From: Mycobacterium sp. IS-3022 | GTDB lineage: Bacteria; Actinomycetota; Actinomycetes; Mycobacteriales; Mycobacteriaceae | Reading direction: 5' to 3' | Length of the DNA stretch: 57,099 nt | Assembly: GCF_001500065.1 (NCBI RefSeq) | Contig: NZ_LQIN01000017.1 | Coordinates: 1 to 57,099 of the forward strand | In this document: positions 43,743 to 53,493 of the stretch, one piece after another | How the letters are laid out: the number at the start of each line of letters is the position of its first letter | How positions within the stretch are numbered: position 1 is the first letter of the stretch | Translations under genes and position numbers: made by a program | Notes under the pieces: model-generated | Seen by the model: the letters and a program-made list of their open reading frames with translations, nothing else | Database searches by the model: none | What the model was told of the DNA's origin: nothing

Positions 43743-45367
43743 AACCGCGAGCAGAGGCCGGCCAACTCGTCCTGCACCCGCTCGGCCCGCTCCCGCGCTG
43801 CCGCCAGATCGGCGACGTCGCTGCTGCGTACCTCGATGTAGGACTTGACTTTTGGCTCGGTACCCGAGGGGCGCACCACCACCCGCACCGCGATGTCATC
43901 GCCACCGCCGGTCAGGATCAGCGCGTCGGTACCGTCATCGGGTTCCAGATCGGTGACGGTCACCTCGTATCCGCCGAGGCGGTCGGGTGGCGTCTCACGC
44001 AGGCGTGTCATCACCGCGTTCGCCTCCTGTGCGTCCTCGACGGGCCGCGAGACCGCCGTCGTGGTGTGCACGCCGTGGCGGCGGGCCAGGTCGTCGAGCG
44101 CGTCGAGCAGTGTGTGCCCTCGGTCGCGCAGCGCCGCGATCAGATCGCAGACCAACACCGCCGCGCTGATGCCGTCCTTGTCGCGCACCGCGGACGGATC
44201 GACGCAGTGGCCGATCGCCTCCTCGTATGCGTACACCAACGTGCAGCCGGGCAGGTCGACGTCCGCCCGCGACAGCCACTTGAAGCCGGTGGGCGTTTCG
44301 ACGTGACGCGCCCCCTGCTCCCGCGCGATCGCCGCCAGCATGCGCGACGACACCAGTGAGCTGGCCACCACCGTGGATTCGGTCACCGCTCCGGGCTCGA
44401 TCTGCGACAAGATGTAATCGCCCAGCAGCCAACCGGTTTCGTCGCCCGAGAGCATGCGCCAACCGTCCGATGTCGGAACGCCGACCGCGCACCGGTCGGC
44501 GTCGGGATCCAGCGCGATCGCGACCTCGGCGTCGACGTCGGCGGCCAGTTTCAGCACCGCTTCGACGGCCTCGGGTTCCTCCGGGTTGGCCGACGTCACG
44601 GTGGGGAAGTCGGCGTCGGGCGCGAACTGGTCTTCCACGACATGCACGTCGGAGAAGCCGGCGCGCACGAACGCGTCGAGGGCGAACTCCCCGCCGACGC
44701 CGTGCAGCGGAGTGAACGCCACCCGCACCGAACCGCGGGTGTGCCGGACGTTCGCAGCGCGTTCGACGTAGCGCTGCACTTCGTCGACGCCGCCCGGCGT
44801 GACCGCCTGCCGCGGAATCTCGTCGGCGTGCGGCGCCTCGGCCATGGCCTGCTCGATCTCGCGGTCGGTCGGCGCGAGGATCGGGAAGCCGCCACCGAAG
44901 AACACCTTGAAGCCGTTGTCGGACGGCGGATTGTGCGAGGCGGTGATCTGAATGCCCGCGGCGGCCGGCCGGTGCCGCACGGCGAAAGCGACGATCGGCG
45001 TGGGCACGGCGGTGAAGAAGAGCGTGACGCGAAACCCATGCGCAGCAAGGACTTCGGCGGCGGCCAGGGCGAACTCGTCGGATCCGTGCCGGGCGTCGCG
45101 GCCCACGATGACGTCCTGGCCGGCCAGGCCCCGGTCCTTGAGCACCTTGGCGACCGCCCAACTGGCGCGCAGTACGACGGCCAGGTTCATGCCGCTGGGG
45201 CCACCGCGCAGCGGTCCGCGCAAACCTGCGGTGCCGAACGTCAGTGGATGTGCGAATCGCCGTTCGAGTTCTTCTTGGGAACACTCCGAGAGCTCGGCGG
45301 CGGTCTGGGGATCGGGATCGTGAGAGATCCACTCCTGCGCGGTACTTGTCGCCGGCGACGCAGTCAT
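43739..45367 (-). CDS. pmmB: Phosphomannomutase/phosphoglucomutase PmmB
   Basis: This 542-residue alpha-D-phosphohexomutase has the phosphoserine loop [14 protein letters not shown], the Mg site [12 protein letters not shown], the sugar loop [14 protein letters not shown], and the phosphate-binding [24 protein letters not shown] is the N-terminal Arg motif. It may serve mannose or deoxyribose/ribose-phosphate isomerisation; adjacency to deoD and upp favours a phosphopentomutase-like role in nucleoside salvage (inference). It matches Rv3308. Confidence 0.93.
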   Translation of the reverse strand: MTASPATSTAQEWISHDPDPQTAAELSECSQEELERRFAHPLTFGTAGLRGPLRGGPSGMNLAVVLRASWAVAKVLKDRGLAGQDVIVGRDARHGSDEFALAAAEVLAAHGFRVTLFFTAVPTPIVAFAVRHRPAAAGIQITASHNPPSDNGFKVFFGGGFPILAPTDREIEQAMAEAPHADEIPRQAVTPGGVDEVQRYVERAANVRHTRGSVRVAFTPLHGVGGEFALDAFVRAGFSDVHVVEDQFAPDADFPTVTSANPEEPEAVEAVLKLAADVDAEVAIALDPDADRCAVGVPTSDGWRMLSGDETGWLLGDYILSQIEPGAVTESTVVASSLVSSRMLAAIAREQGARHVETPTGFKWLSRADVDLPGCTLVYAYEEAIGHCVDPSAVRDKDGISAAVLVCDLIAALRDRGHTLLDALDDLARRHGVHTTTAVSRPVEDAQEANAVMTRLRETPPDRLGGYEVTVTDLEPDDGTDALILTGGGDDIAVRVVVRPSGTEPKVKSYIEVRSSDVADLAAARERAERVQDELAGLCSRF

Positions 45368-45420
45368 GGCGCTAGTGTGCCCACTTTCCTGTCGGCATAT
45401 TCCAGCGACGCGCGTCGCCG

Positions 45421-46215
45421 TCAGAGCCGGGCGATGACCGCGGCGAGCAGCGCGCCCATTCGCGTCGCCGACCGGCGGCCCGCCTCCAGCACCTCCTCGT
45501 GGTTCAGCGGCCGGCCCGTCATCCCCGCGGCGAGGTTGGTCACCAGCGACACGCCGAGCACCTGCGCGCCGGCTTCGCGGGCGGCGATGGTCTCGTGCAC
45601 GGTCGACATGCCGACCAGGTCCGCGCCGAGCGTGCGCAGCATCCGGATCTCCGCGGGTGTCTCGTACTGCGGTCCCGCCAGCCCGGCGTAGACGCCGTCG
45701 GCCAGCGCAGGGTCGATCTCGCGGGCGATGCCGCGCAGTCGCGGCGAGTACGCCTCGACCATGTCGACGAACCGCGGCCCCACCAGCGGGGAGCGGCCCG
45801 TCAGGTTGAGGTGGTCGCTGATCAGCACCGGTTGGCCCACCGCGAACTCCTCACGCAGGCCTCCGGCGGCGTTGGTCAACACCACAGTGTGCACGCCGCT
45901 CGCGCAGGCGGCGCGCACCGGATGCACGACGTGGCGCAGGTCGTGGCCCTCGTAGGGGTGGATACGGCCCACGAACACCAACACCCGGTGGTCGGCGATC
46001 CGCGTCGACAACAACTGGCCGCCGTGTCCCTCGGCGGCCGGTGGTGTGAACCCGGGCAGCTCGGCGACCGGGACCACCGCCACCGGGTCGCCCAGCGGTT
46101 CGACGGCCGGTGCCCAGCCCGAACCGAGGACGACCGCGACGTCGTGGCGGTCGACGCCGGTGCGCTCGCCGATCGCGGCCGCCGATTCGGCAGTCAAGGC
46201 CTGCGCATCGGTCAC
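45421..46215 (-). CDS. deoD: Purine nucleoside phosphorylase
   Basis: This 264-residue trimeric PNP cleaves inosine and guanosine with phosphate. [16 protein letters not shown] carries the phosphate-binding Ser; [11 protein letters not shown] has the His/Glu phosphate site; [25 protein letters not shown] (purine-binding Glu) and [10 protein letters not shown] follow. The GTG at 46215 is taken as start because family similarity begins there. It is divergent from amiB1 with 56 bases between starts. Counterpart of Rv3307. Confidence 0.94.
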   Translation of the reverse strand: MTDAQALTAESAAAIGERTGVDRHDVAVVLGSGWAPAVEPLGDPVAVVPVAELPGFTPPAAEGHGGQLLSTRIADHRVLVFVGRIHPYEGHDLRHVVHPVRAACASGVHTVVLTNAAGGLREEFAVGQPVLISDHLNLTGRSPLVGPRFVDMVEAYSPRLRGIAREIDPALADGVYAGLAGPQYETPAEIRMLRTLGADLVGMSTVHETIAAREAGAQVLGVSLVTNLAAGMTGRPLNHEEVLEAGRRSATRMGALLAAVIARL

Positions 46216-46271
46216 AGTGCGCGAGCTTATCTGTCGGTTCCGGCGCGCGGCCGCAGTGAGATACTGCCAAG

Positions 46272-47453
46272 ATGCCAGCACTCACCGCGTCGGACGCCGT
46301 CGAAGACGCCGTCAACCGACGCCGTGGTGATCTGGTCGAGCTGTCGCACTCCATCCACGCCGAACCCGAACTCGCGTTCGCCGAACACCGCAGCTGCGCC
46401 AAGACGCAGGCGCTGGTGGCCGAGTACGGGTTCGCCGTCGCGCCGGCACCCGGCGGGTTGCAGACCGCGTTCCGCGCCGTCTACGGCAGCGGGCCGCTCG
46501 TCATCGGGGTGTGCGCCGAGTACGACGCGCTGCCGGGCATCGGGCACGCCTGCGGGCACAACATCATTGCCGCCTCCGCGGTCGGCACCGCGCTGGCACT
46601 GGCGGAGGTGGCCGACCAGCTGGGGCTGACGGTCGTGCTGCTCGGCACCCCGGCCGAGGAGGCCGGCGGCGGAAAGGTGTTGATGCTGAACGCCGGCGCG
46701 TTCGACGACATCGCTGCGTCGGTGATGCTGCACCCCGGCCCACTCGACATCGCCCGGGCGCGCTCACTGGCGCTCTCGCAGGTCGCCATCCGGTACGAGG
46801 GCAGGGAAGCGCACGCCGCGGTCGCGCCGTACCTCGGCCTGAACGCGGTCGACGCGATCACCGTCGCGCAGGTGGCGATCGGGCTGCTGCGCCAACAGAT
46901 GGCGCCCGGTCAGATGGCGCACGGCATCGTCACCGACGGCGGACAGGCCACCAACGTCATCCCCGCGCGCGCCGAGATGCAGTTCACGATGCGGGCCAAT
47001 GACGCCGCCTCGCTGCGTGAACTCGAACAGCGCATGGCGGACTGCTTCCTGGCCGGCGCTGTGGCGACCGGATGCAGCCACGAGGTCACCGAAACCGAAC
47101 CCAGCTACCTCGAGCTGACCCCGGACACCTGGCTGGCGGAGACGTTCCGCGCCGAGATGCAGCGGCTGGGCCGCGACCCGGTGCCCGCCGACGTCGAGGC
47201 CGCGCTGCCGCTGGGCAGCACCGACATGGGCAACGTCACCCAGGTGATGCCCGGGATCCATCCGATCGTCGGCATCGATGCAGGCGGCGCGTCGGTGCAT
47301 CAGCCGGCGTTCGCGACGGCCGCAGCCGGGCCCAGCGCGGACAAGGCGGTCATCGAGGGCGCGATCATGCTGGCCCGCACCGCCGTGCGGTTGGCCGAAA
47401 CGCCGCACGAGCGCGACCGGGTGATGGAGTCACAGGCGAGGCGGGCGTCATGA
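46272..47453 (+). CDS. amiB1: M20-family amidohydrolase AmiB1
   Basis: This 393-residue M20D peptidase/amidohydrolase has [37 protein letters not shown] (metal and catalytic Glu) and [20 protein letters not shown]. The metal motif reads CGHN where amiA1 has CGHD, as in the PM20D2-like subgroup that hydrolyses dipeptides. It is coupled to amiA1 by an ATGA overlap. Counterpart of Rv3306c. The physiological substrate is not known. Confidence 0.9.
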   Translation: MPALTASDAVEDAVNRRRGDLVELSHSIHAEPELAFAEHRSCAKTQALVAEYGFAVAPAPGGLQTAFRAVYGSGPLVIGVCAEYDALPGIGHACGHNIIAASAVGTALALAEVADQLGLTVVLLGTPAEEAGGGKVLMLNAGAFDDIAASVMLHPGPLDIARARSLALSQVAIRYEGREAHAAVAPYLGLNAVDAITVAQVAIGLLRQQMAPGQMAHGIVTDGGQATNVIPARAEMQFTMRANDAASLRELEQRMADCFLAGAVATGCSHEVTETEPSYLELTPDTWLAETFRAEMQRLGRDPVPADVEAALPLGSTDMGNVTQVMPGIHPIVGIDAGGASVHQPAFATAAAGPSADKAVIEGAIMLARTAVRLAETPHERDRVMESQARRAS

Positions 47454-48622
47454 GCGTGCTGCCCCACGCCGCCGCGCGGTGGCTCTCGGCCCACTACGAC
47501 GACCTCGTCGAGTGGCGCCGCCACATTCACATGCACCCCGAGCTGGGCCGCCAGGAGTTCGCCACCACGCAATTCGTCGCATCCCGGCTGGCCGACGCGG
47601 GCCTGAACCCGAAGGTACTGCCCGGCGGCACGGGCTTGACGTGCGACTTCGGTCCCGAGCACGGGCCGAAGATCGCCCTGCGGGCGGACATGGATGCGTT
47701 GCCGATGGCCGACCGCACCGGCGCGCCGTACGCGTCGCTGGTGCCGAACGTCTCGCACGCCTGCGGGCACGATGCGCACACCGCGATCCTGCTGGGCGCC
47801 GCGCTGGCGCTGGCGTCGGTGCCCGAACTCCCGGTCGGCGTGCGGTTGATCTTCCAGGCCGCCGAGGAGCTGATGCCCGGCGGTGCGATCGACGCGATCG
47901 CCGCGGGCGCATTGACCGGGGTGTCACGGATCTTCGCGCTGCACTGCGATCCGCGGCTGGCCGTGGGCAAGGTCGCGATGCGGGCCGGACCGATCACGTC
48001 GGCCGCCGATCAGCTCGAGGTGACGTTGCACTCGCCGGGCGGTCACACCTCGCGACCGCACCTCACCGGTGACCTGGTCTACGGGCTGGGCACCCTGATC
48101 ACGGGCGTGCCCGGGGTGTTGTCGCGCCGCATCGACCCCCGCAACAGCACCGTGATGGTGTGGGGCGCGGTCAACGCGGGCGTCGCCGCCAACGCGATCC
48201 CGCAGACCGGCACCCTGGCCGGGACCATCCGCACCGCCAGCCGCGACACCTGGGAGATGCTGGAATCCATTGTGCGCGAGTCTGTTTCGTCGTTACTCGC
48301 GCCACTCGGTATCGAATACAGCCTGCAGTACCGACGCGGGGTGCCACCCGTGGTCAACGAGGAGATCTCGACGCGCATCCTGACCCACGCGATCGAGGCG
48401 ATCGGACCCGACGTGCTGGCCGACACCCGGCAGTCCGGTGGCGGCGAGGACTTCTCGTGGTATCTGGAGGAAGTGCCCGGTGCGATGGCGCGCCTGGGCG
48501 TGTGGACGGGCCGCGGACCCCAGTTGGATTTGCACCAGCCGACGTTCGACCTCGACGAGCGCGCCTTGGCGGTGGGGGTGCGGGTGCTGGTCAACATCAT
48601 CGACCAGGCCGCCCAGTACTAA
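47450..48622 (+). CDS. amiA1: M20-family amidohydrolase AmiA1
   Basis: This 390-residue M20D amidohydrolase has WRRHIHMHPELGRQEF, ALRADMDALPM, VSHACGHDAHTAILLGAA (metal Cys/His), LIFQAAEELMPGGA (catalytic Glu pair) and SGGGEDFSWYLEEVPGAM (metal-binding). These are the hallmarks of N-acyl-amino-acid or hippurate hydrolases. The ATG overlaps the amiB1 stop. The 63 bp palindromic repeat starts right after its stop and may act as a transcript end. Counterpart of Rv3305c. Confidence 0.93.
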   Translation: MSVLPHAAARWLSAHYDDLVEWRRHIHMHPELGRQEFATTQFVASRLADAGLNPKVLPGGTGLTCDFGPEHGPKIALRADMDALPMADRTGAPYASLVPNVSHACGHDAHTAILLGAALALASVPELPVGVRLIFQAAEELMPGGAIDAIAAGALTGVSRIFALHCDPRLAVGKVAMRAGPITSAADQLEVTLHSPGGHTSRPHLTGDLVYGLGTLITGVPGVLSRRIDPRNSTVMVWGAVNAGVAANAIPQTGTLAGTIRTASRDTWEMLESIVRESVSSLLAPLGIEYSLQYRRGVPPVVNEEISTRILTHAIEAIGPDVLADTRQSGGGEDFSWYLEEVPGAMARLGVWTGRGPQLDLHQPTFDLDERALAVGVRVLVNIIDQAAQY

Positions 48623-48625
48623 TCG

Positions 48626-48688
48626 CGCGAGCGACCGTGTTTGTACGCAGACACGCCGGTTCCAGCGGGCACTCGGCGGTCACTCGCG
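48626..48688. repeat. 63 bp palindromic intergenic repeat, copy 2
   Basis: The unit begins CGCGAGCGACCGTGTTTGTA then CGCAGACACGCC, and ends CGGTCACTCGCG, complementary to its start at 11 of 12 positions. It starts three bases after the amiA1 stop and lies in the same orientation as copy 1. With copy 3 in the opposite orientation it brackets the AbiEi/DUF559 gene. Confidence 0.7.
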
Positions 48689-48775
48689 GGAGTTGATCGT
48701 CCACAATTTGACCTTCATCCACAGCTTGGTCACACGGCCTACCGGCGCGGCCGCTCGTCGCTGACGATCAGCGCT

Positions 48776-49663
48776 GTGAACCGAGAATTGACAGAACTTT
48801 TCGATGCGCAGGGCGGGCTCGCCACGAGTGCCCAGATCCTGCAACACATGACGAGACGCGGCTTCGACTCAGCACTCGAATCGGGTCCCTTGCAACGACT
48901 TTGGCCGGGCGTCTACTGCATTGGCGAACCGGATGACGCGATGCGGCTGCGCGGGCTCGATTTTCGCTGTGGCACTCCGGTGGCCGCGTGTCTGCACACC
49001 GCAGCGGCGATCCATGGCTTCGATATCGAAGAGCCCGCCGATCTTCATGTGCTCAGCCCGCCGGGTTCACGATTGCGATCGACCGACGGCATGAAAGTCC
49101 ACCGACGCGAGGGTGCGCCGATGACCGTCGTCGACGGCAGACCGGTCACCGCGGCGGCGTGGACGGCGGTCGAGGTGGCCCGTTCGCAGCGTCGACCGAG
49201 GGCCTTGGCCACGTTGGATGCCGCGTTGCGCAGCGGTTCAGTGAATCGGACCGAGCTGTGGCGCGCGGCCGTCGAGCAGGCCGGCCGGCGCGGCATCGTC
49301 ACCGTTCGCGACCTGATCGCGTTGGCCGACGCCCGCTCGGAATCGCCGATGGAGAGCGAAGCGCGGCTCGCGATGATCGACGGCGGCCTGCCGATCCCCG
49401 AGCTGCAGTACGAGCTCATCGACGGAAATGGGCAGCTTCGTCGTGTCGATTTCGCCTGGCCCGCTCAGCGGGTGGCCGTCGAGTACGACGGTGTCGATTG
49501 GCACAGCAGCGCCGAGGCGCTACGGCGCGACCGTCGCCGAACAGCTGCACTCCTCGACGTCAGGTGGGTGGTCATTGCGATCGTCTTCGAGGATGTTCGG
49601 TACCGGTCGCGGGAGTTCGTTGCTCGCATCGACAAGCAATTGCGTCGCGCTCGCGCGGCGTGA
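48776..49663 (+). CDS. AbiEi-like winged-helix / DUF559 endonuclease-like protein
   Basis: This 295-residue protein has an N-terminal AbiEi-antitoxin-like winged helix (LTELFDAQGGLATSAQILQH and LQRLWPGVYCIG). The C-terminal DUF559/Vsr-like domain has ESEARLAMIDGGLP, RRVDFAWPAQRVAVEYDG and RDRRRTAALLDVRWVV, the core of a PD-(D/E)xK nuclease fold. GTG 48776 is the best start; no strong ribosome site is seen. No AbiEii-type toxin lies alongside. The gene is bracketed by inverted 63 bp repeats and interrupts a gene order otherwise like M. tuberculosis (Rv3305c then Rv3304), so it is probably an insertion. Confidence 0.8.
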   Translation: MNRELTELFDAQGGLATSAQILQHMTRRGFDSALESGPLQRLWPGVYCIGEPDDAMRLRGLDFRCGTPVAACLHTAAAIHGFDIEEPADLHVLSPPGSRLRSTDGMKVHRREGAPMTVVDGRPVTAAAWTAVEVARSQRRPRALATLDAALRSGSVNRTELWRAAVEQAGRRGIVTVRDLIALADARSESPMESEARLAMIDGGLPIPELQYELIDGNGQLRRVDFAWPAQRVAVEYDGVDWHSSAEALRRDRRRTAALLDVRWVVIAIVFEDVRYRSREFVARIDKQLRRARAA

Positions 49664-49721
49664 GCGACCGCGAAATGCGCGCGAATTACGGCGTGTCGGC
49701 GTACAGACGCGGTCATTCGCG
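49659..49721. repeat. 63 bp palindromic intergenic repeat, copy 3 (inverted)
   Basis: Read on the minus strand it starts CGCGAATGACCGCGTCTGTA and continues CGCCGACACGCC, matching copies 1 and 2 in the opposite orientation. The two ends are complementary at 9 of 12 positions. It overlaps the last codons and stop of the AbiEi/DUF559 gene (stop 49661-49663). Confidence 0.65.
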
Positions 49722-49729
49722 GAAAAGAG

Positions 49730-50209
49730 TCAGCCGCTGGTGCCCGGGCCGATGTTGCGCGCCGGGCGAGTTCGTAGGTTGTGCACGTAATCCGCTGGGG
49801 CGCCTGCGACTTCGGCGGCGTCGGCCACCACACCGAGATAGCGTGCCGACGGCAGACCGCCCTCCCACGCGTCGACCACGTACAGCCACGCCAGCACCGG
49901 CTCGAAACTGGTGTCCGACGAGATGCGGTGCACCCGGCAGCGGATCTTCTTGTGAAAACCCAGTTCCGAGCCTTCCCAGCGGTCGAGGTTCTCCTCGTCC
50001 TCCTTGGTCACGTCGTAGAGCACGACGAACACCTTCGACGTCGGATCCTCGACGACCGTGGCGAGCGCGCCCTCCCAGCCGATATCCTCCCCGCCGAAGG
50101 TCAAACGCCAGCCGTGCAGCCACCCCGTCCCTGCCATCGGGGAATGGGGCGCGCGCTGCAACATCTGCTCCGGATCCATGTTCGATCCGTACGCGGCATA
50201 GAGCGGCAC
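49730..50209 (-). CDS. Gamma-glutamylcyclotransferase-like protein (Rv3304-type)
   Basis: This 159-residue GGCT/AIG2-fold protein has the signature AAYGSNMDPEQM (YGSN substrate loop) and the likely catalytic Glu in WEGSELGFHKKIRCRV. Its length equals that recalled for Rv3304. GTG at 50209 is the start. Members cyclise gamma-glutamyl amines or peptides; the substrate here is unknown. It is divergent from lpdA, with 67 bases between starts. Confidence 0.85.
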   Translation of the reverse strand: MPLYAAYGSNMDPEQMLQRAPHSPMAGTGWLHGWRLTFGGEDIGWEGALATVVEDPTSKVFVVLYDVTKEDEENLDRWEGSELGFHKKIRCRVHRISSDTSFEPVLAWLYVVDAWEGGLPSARYLGVVADAAEVAGAPADYVHNLRTRPARNIGPGTSG

Positions 50210-50276
50210 CAGGAAAGACTAGCTGGGTTCGCGCACAGGCTGCGCGATCAACCACCCGCTTCGTTAGGTTGGGGTC

Positions 50277-51692
50277 GTGGCAACCCGCATCGTGATCATC
50301 GGCGGCGGGCCCGCCGGCTATGAGGCGGCATTGGTCGCCGCGGCACGAGGACCCGAAGTCGCCGAGGTCACCGTCGTCGACTCCGACGGCATCGGCGGGG
50401 CGTGCGTGCTGTGGGACTGCGTCCCGTCCAAGACCTTCATCGCGTCGACGGGGGTGCGCACCGAACTGCGTCGTGCGCCGGATCTGGGCTATGCGCTCGA
50501 GTTCGAAGACGCCAAGATCTCGCTGCGGCAGATCAACGAGCGGGTCAAGCGGCTGGCCGCCGCCCAGTCCGCCGACATCGCCGAGCGCTTGCGCAACGAC
50601 GGCGTGACGCTGATCGCCGGCCGGGGCGAGCTGGTCGACGACATGCCGGGCATGGCCAGGCACACCGTCAAGATCACCGCGCACGACGGCACCGTCAGCA
50701 CTATCGACGCCGACGTCGTGCTGATCGCCACCGGAGCCAGCCCTCGGGTGCTGCCCGGCGCGGAGCCCGATGGCGAACGTGTCCTGAACTGGCGCCAGCT
50801 CTACGACCTCGAGGAGCTGCCCGAGCATCTCGTGGTCGTCGGCTCCGGCGTCACAGGTGCCGAGTTCGTCAACGCCTACACCGAACTCGGCGTCAAGGTG
50901 ACGGTGGTGGCCAGCCGCGACCAGATCCTTCCCCACGAGGACTCCGACGCCGCCGCGGTGCTCGAGGACGCGCTGGGTTCGCGCGGGGTGACGCTGGTCA
51001 AGAACGCCCGCGCCGACCAGGTGAGCCGTACCGACGACGGTGTCGTGGTCACGATGACCGACGGGAGATGCGTCGAGGGCAGCCATGCGTTGATGACGGT
51101 CGGCTCGGTGCCCAACACCGCGGGCCTGGGCCTCGAGCGGGTCGGCATCGACCTCGGGCCGGGCGACTATCTGAAGGTCGACCGGGTCTCACGCACCACC
51201 GTGCCGGGCATCTACGCCGCGGGGGATTGCACCGGGTTGATGTTGCTGGCCTCGGTGGCCGCCATGCAGGGCCGCATCGCGATGTACCACGTGCTCGGCG
51301 AAGGGCTCGAGCCGATCCGGCTGCGCACCGTGGCCGCCGCGGTGTTCACCCGGCCCGAGATCGCGGCGGTCGGGGTGCCCCAATCCAAGATCGACGACGG
51401 GTCGGTGGCTGCTCGCACGATCATGTTGCCGCTGAACACCAACGCGAGGGCCAAGATGTCGAGTTTGCGGCGCGGCTTCGTGAAGATCTTCTGCCGCCCG
51501 GCGACCGGGGTGGTGATCGGCGGAGTCGTCGTGGCCCCGATCGCATCGGAGCTGATCATGCCGATCGCGTTGGCGGTGCAGAACGGCAACGACGTCGAGG
51601 ATCTGGCGCAGACGTTCTCGGTGTACCCGTCGCTGTCGGGTTCGATCACCGAGGCGGGTCGGCGGTTGATGGCGCACGACGATCTGGACTGA
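50277..51692 (+). CDS. lpdA: Flavoprotein disulfide-reductase-family quinone reductase LpdA
   Basis: This 471-residue flavoprotein has FAD loop RIVIIGGGPAGYEAALVAAA, active-site region IGGACVLWDCVPSKT, NAD(P) loop VVVGSGVTGAEFVNAYTELG and GIYAAGDCTGL. M. tuberculosis LpdA (Rv3303c) is an NAD(P)H:quinone reductase reported to lack one redox Cys; from memory its motif reads GGAAVLDDC. Here both Cys43 and Cys48 are present. The C-terminus HDDLD ends about 22 residues earlier than the 493-residue M. tuberculosis protein. GlpD2 follows after 56 bases, probably in one operon. Confidence 0.9.
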   Translation: MATRIVIIGGGPAGYEAALVAAARGPEVAEVTVVDSDGIGGACVLWDCVPSKTFIASTGVRTELRRAPDLGYALEFEDAKISLRQINERVKRLAAAQSADIAERLRNDGVTLIAGRGELVDDMPGMARHTVKITAHDGTVSTIDADVVLIATGASPRVLPGAEPDGERVLNWRQLYDLEELPEHLVVVGSGVTGAEFVNAYTELGVKVTVVASRDQILPHEDSDAAAVLEDALGSRGVTLVKNARADQVSRTDDGVVVTMTDGRCVEGSHALMTVGSVPNTAGLGLERVGIDLGPGDYLKVDRVSRTTVPGIYAAGDCTGLMLLASVAAMQGRIAMYHVLGEGLEPIRLRTVAAAVFTRPEIAAVGVPQSKIDDGSVAARTIMLPLNTNARAKMSSLRRGFVKIFCRPATGVVIGGVVVAPIASELIMPIALAVQNGNDVEDLAQTFSVYPSLSGSITEAGRRLMAHDDLD

Positions 51693-51748
51693 ACCCACGT
51701 AGCCTTGGGACGGGCGGCATACCGACGAGTAACTAGGAGTCGATTCCG

Positions 51749-53488
51749 GTGAGCGATCCGATCCCGGCCAACGGGCAGACGCTTCTGGGCCCCGAGCAGC
51801 GGGCCGAGGCCTGGGAGCGGCTCGGCAGCGAGCAGTTCGACGTCGTGGTGATCGGCGGGGGTGTCGTCGGGGCGGGCGCCGCGCTGGATGCGGCGACGCG
51901 CGGGCTCAAGGTCGCCCTCGTCGAAGCCCGCGACTTCGCGTCGGGGACGTCGAGCCGGTCGTCGAAGATGTTTCACGGCGGCCTGCGTTATCTGGAGCAG
52001 CTGGAGTTCGGGCTGGTGCGCGAGGCGCTGCACGAGCGGGAACTGTCGCTGACGACGTTGGCGCCGCATCTGGTCAAACCGCTGCCGTTCCTGTTTCCCC
52101 TGACCAACCGATGGTGGGAGCGGCCCTACGTGGCGGCGGGCATCTTCCTCTACGACCAGCTGGGCGGTGCGAAATCCGTTCCGGCGCAAAAGCATCTGAC
52201 GAAGTCCGGCGCCCTTCGGCTGGCGCCGGGCCTCAAGCGGTCATCGCTGATCGGCGGAATTCGCTACTACGACACCGTGGTCGACGACGCACGCCACACG
52301 ATGACCGTGGCCCGCACGGCCGCGCATTACGGGGCGGTGGTGCGGACCTCGACGCAGGTGGTGGCATTGCTTCGCGAAGGCGACCGCGTCACGGGCGTGG
52401 AGGTCCGCGATTCCGAGAGCGGTGCGGTGACCGAGGTGCACGGACACGTCGTGGTCAACGCCACCGGCGTCTGGACCGACGAGATCCAGGCATTGTCGAA
52501 GCAGCGCGGACGATTTCGGGTGCGGGCCTCCAAAGGGGTGCACATCGTGGTGCCCCGCGACCGGATCGTCAGCGAGGTCGCGATCATCCTGCGTACCGAG
52601 AAGTCGGTGCTGTTCGTGATCCCATGGGGCACGCATTGGATCATCGGGACCACCGACACGGACTGGAATCTGGACCTGGCGCATCCCGCGGCGACAAAGG
52701 TCGACATCGACTACATCCTCGAGAACGTCAACAAGGTGCTCGCGACGCCGCTGACGCACGACGACATCGACGGTGTGTACGCCGGGTTGCGGCCGCTGCT
52801 GGCGGGGGAGAGCGAGGAGACGTCGAAGCTTTCGCGCGAGCATGCAGTGGCGGTGCCGGCGCCGGGGTTGGTGGCGATCGCCGGTGGAAAGTACACGACG
52901 TACCGGGTGATGGGGGAGGACGCGATCGACGCTGCGGCGGAGTACATTCCGGCGCGGGTTGCGCGGTCGATCACCGAAAAGGTGCCGCTGATGGGCGCCG
53001 ACGGATACTTCGCGCTGATCAACCAGACCGAAAGCGTTGGCGCGCATTACGACCTGCACCCGTACCGGGTGCGCCACCTGCTGGACCGGTACGGCTCGCT
53101 GATCGGCGAGGTGCTTCAGATGGCTCTGGGGAGACCCGAGCTGCTGACGCCGATCACCGAAGCGCCGGTGTACCTCAAGGTCGAGGCATGGTACGCCGCG
53201 GCCGCCGAGGGCGCGTTGCATCTGGAGGACATCCTGGCGCGGCGGATGAGGATCTCGATCGAGTATCCGCACCGCGGAGTGGACTGCGCGCGTGAGGTCG
53301 CCGAAGTCGTTGCGCCGGTGCTGGGTTGGAGCGCCGAGGACGTCGACCGCGAAGTGGCGACGTACCTGGCGCGGGTCGAGGCGGAGGTGCGCTCGCAGCA
53401 GGAACCCGACGACGAGTCGGCCGACGCGTTGCGGGCGGCAGCGCCGGAGGCGCGCGCCGAGATCCTCGAACCGGTGCCGCTCACTTGA
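51749..53488 (+). CDS. glpD2: Glycerol-3-phosphate dehydrogenase GlpD2
   Basis: This 579-residue FAD enzyme oxidises sn-glycerol-3-phosphate to dihydroxyacetone phosphate at the membrane, passing electrons to quinone. FAD loop FDVVVIGGGVVGAGAALDAA, LVEARDFASGTSSRSSKMFH, GGLRYLEQLEFGLVREAL and VIPWGTHWIIGTTDTDW are family hallmarks. The C-terminal domain (from about 400) is the usual helical cap. The GTG start follows CTAGGAG. Stop overlaps a TTG alternative start of the next gene. Confidence 0.95.
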   Translation: MSDPIPANGQTLLGPEQRAEAWERLGSEQFDVVVIGGGVVGAGAALDAATRGLKVALVEARDFASGTSSRSSKMFHGGLRYLEQLEFGLVREALHERELSLTTLAPHLVKPLPFLFPLTNRWWERPYVAAGIFLYDQLGGAKSVPAQKHLTKSGALRLAPGLKRSSLIGGIRYYDTVVDDARHTMTVARTAAHYGAVVRTSTQVVALLREGDRVTGVEVRDSESGAVTEVHGHVVVNATGVWTDEIQALSKQRGRFRVRASKGVHIVVPRDRIVSEVAIILRTEKSVLFVIPWGTHWIIGTTDTDWNLDLAHPAATKVDIDYILENVNKVLATPLTHDDIDGVYAGLRPLLAGESEETSKLSREHAVAVPAPGLVAIAGGKYTTYRVMGEDAIDAAAEYIPARVARSITEKVPLMGADGYFALINQTESVGAHYDLHPYRVRHLLDRYGSLIGEVLQMALGRPELLTPITEAPVYLKVEAWYAAAAEGALHLEDILARRMRISIEYPHRGVDCAREVAEVVAPVLGWSAEDVDREVATYLARVEAEVRSQQEPDDESADALRAAAPEARAEILEPVPLT

Positions 53489-53493
53489 GACGT

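Noticed and set aside
51693..51736. GGIPTSN-like tail in another frame after lpdA, similar to the recalled M. tuberculosis LpdA end
   Set aside because: It would need a frameshift after an intact stop; the resemblance is only a few residues and may be chance.
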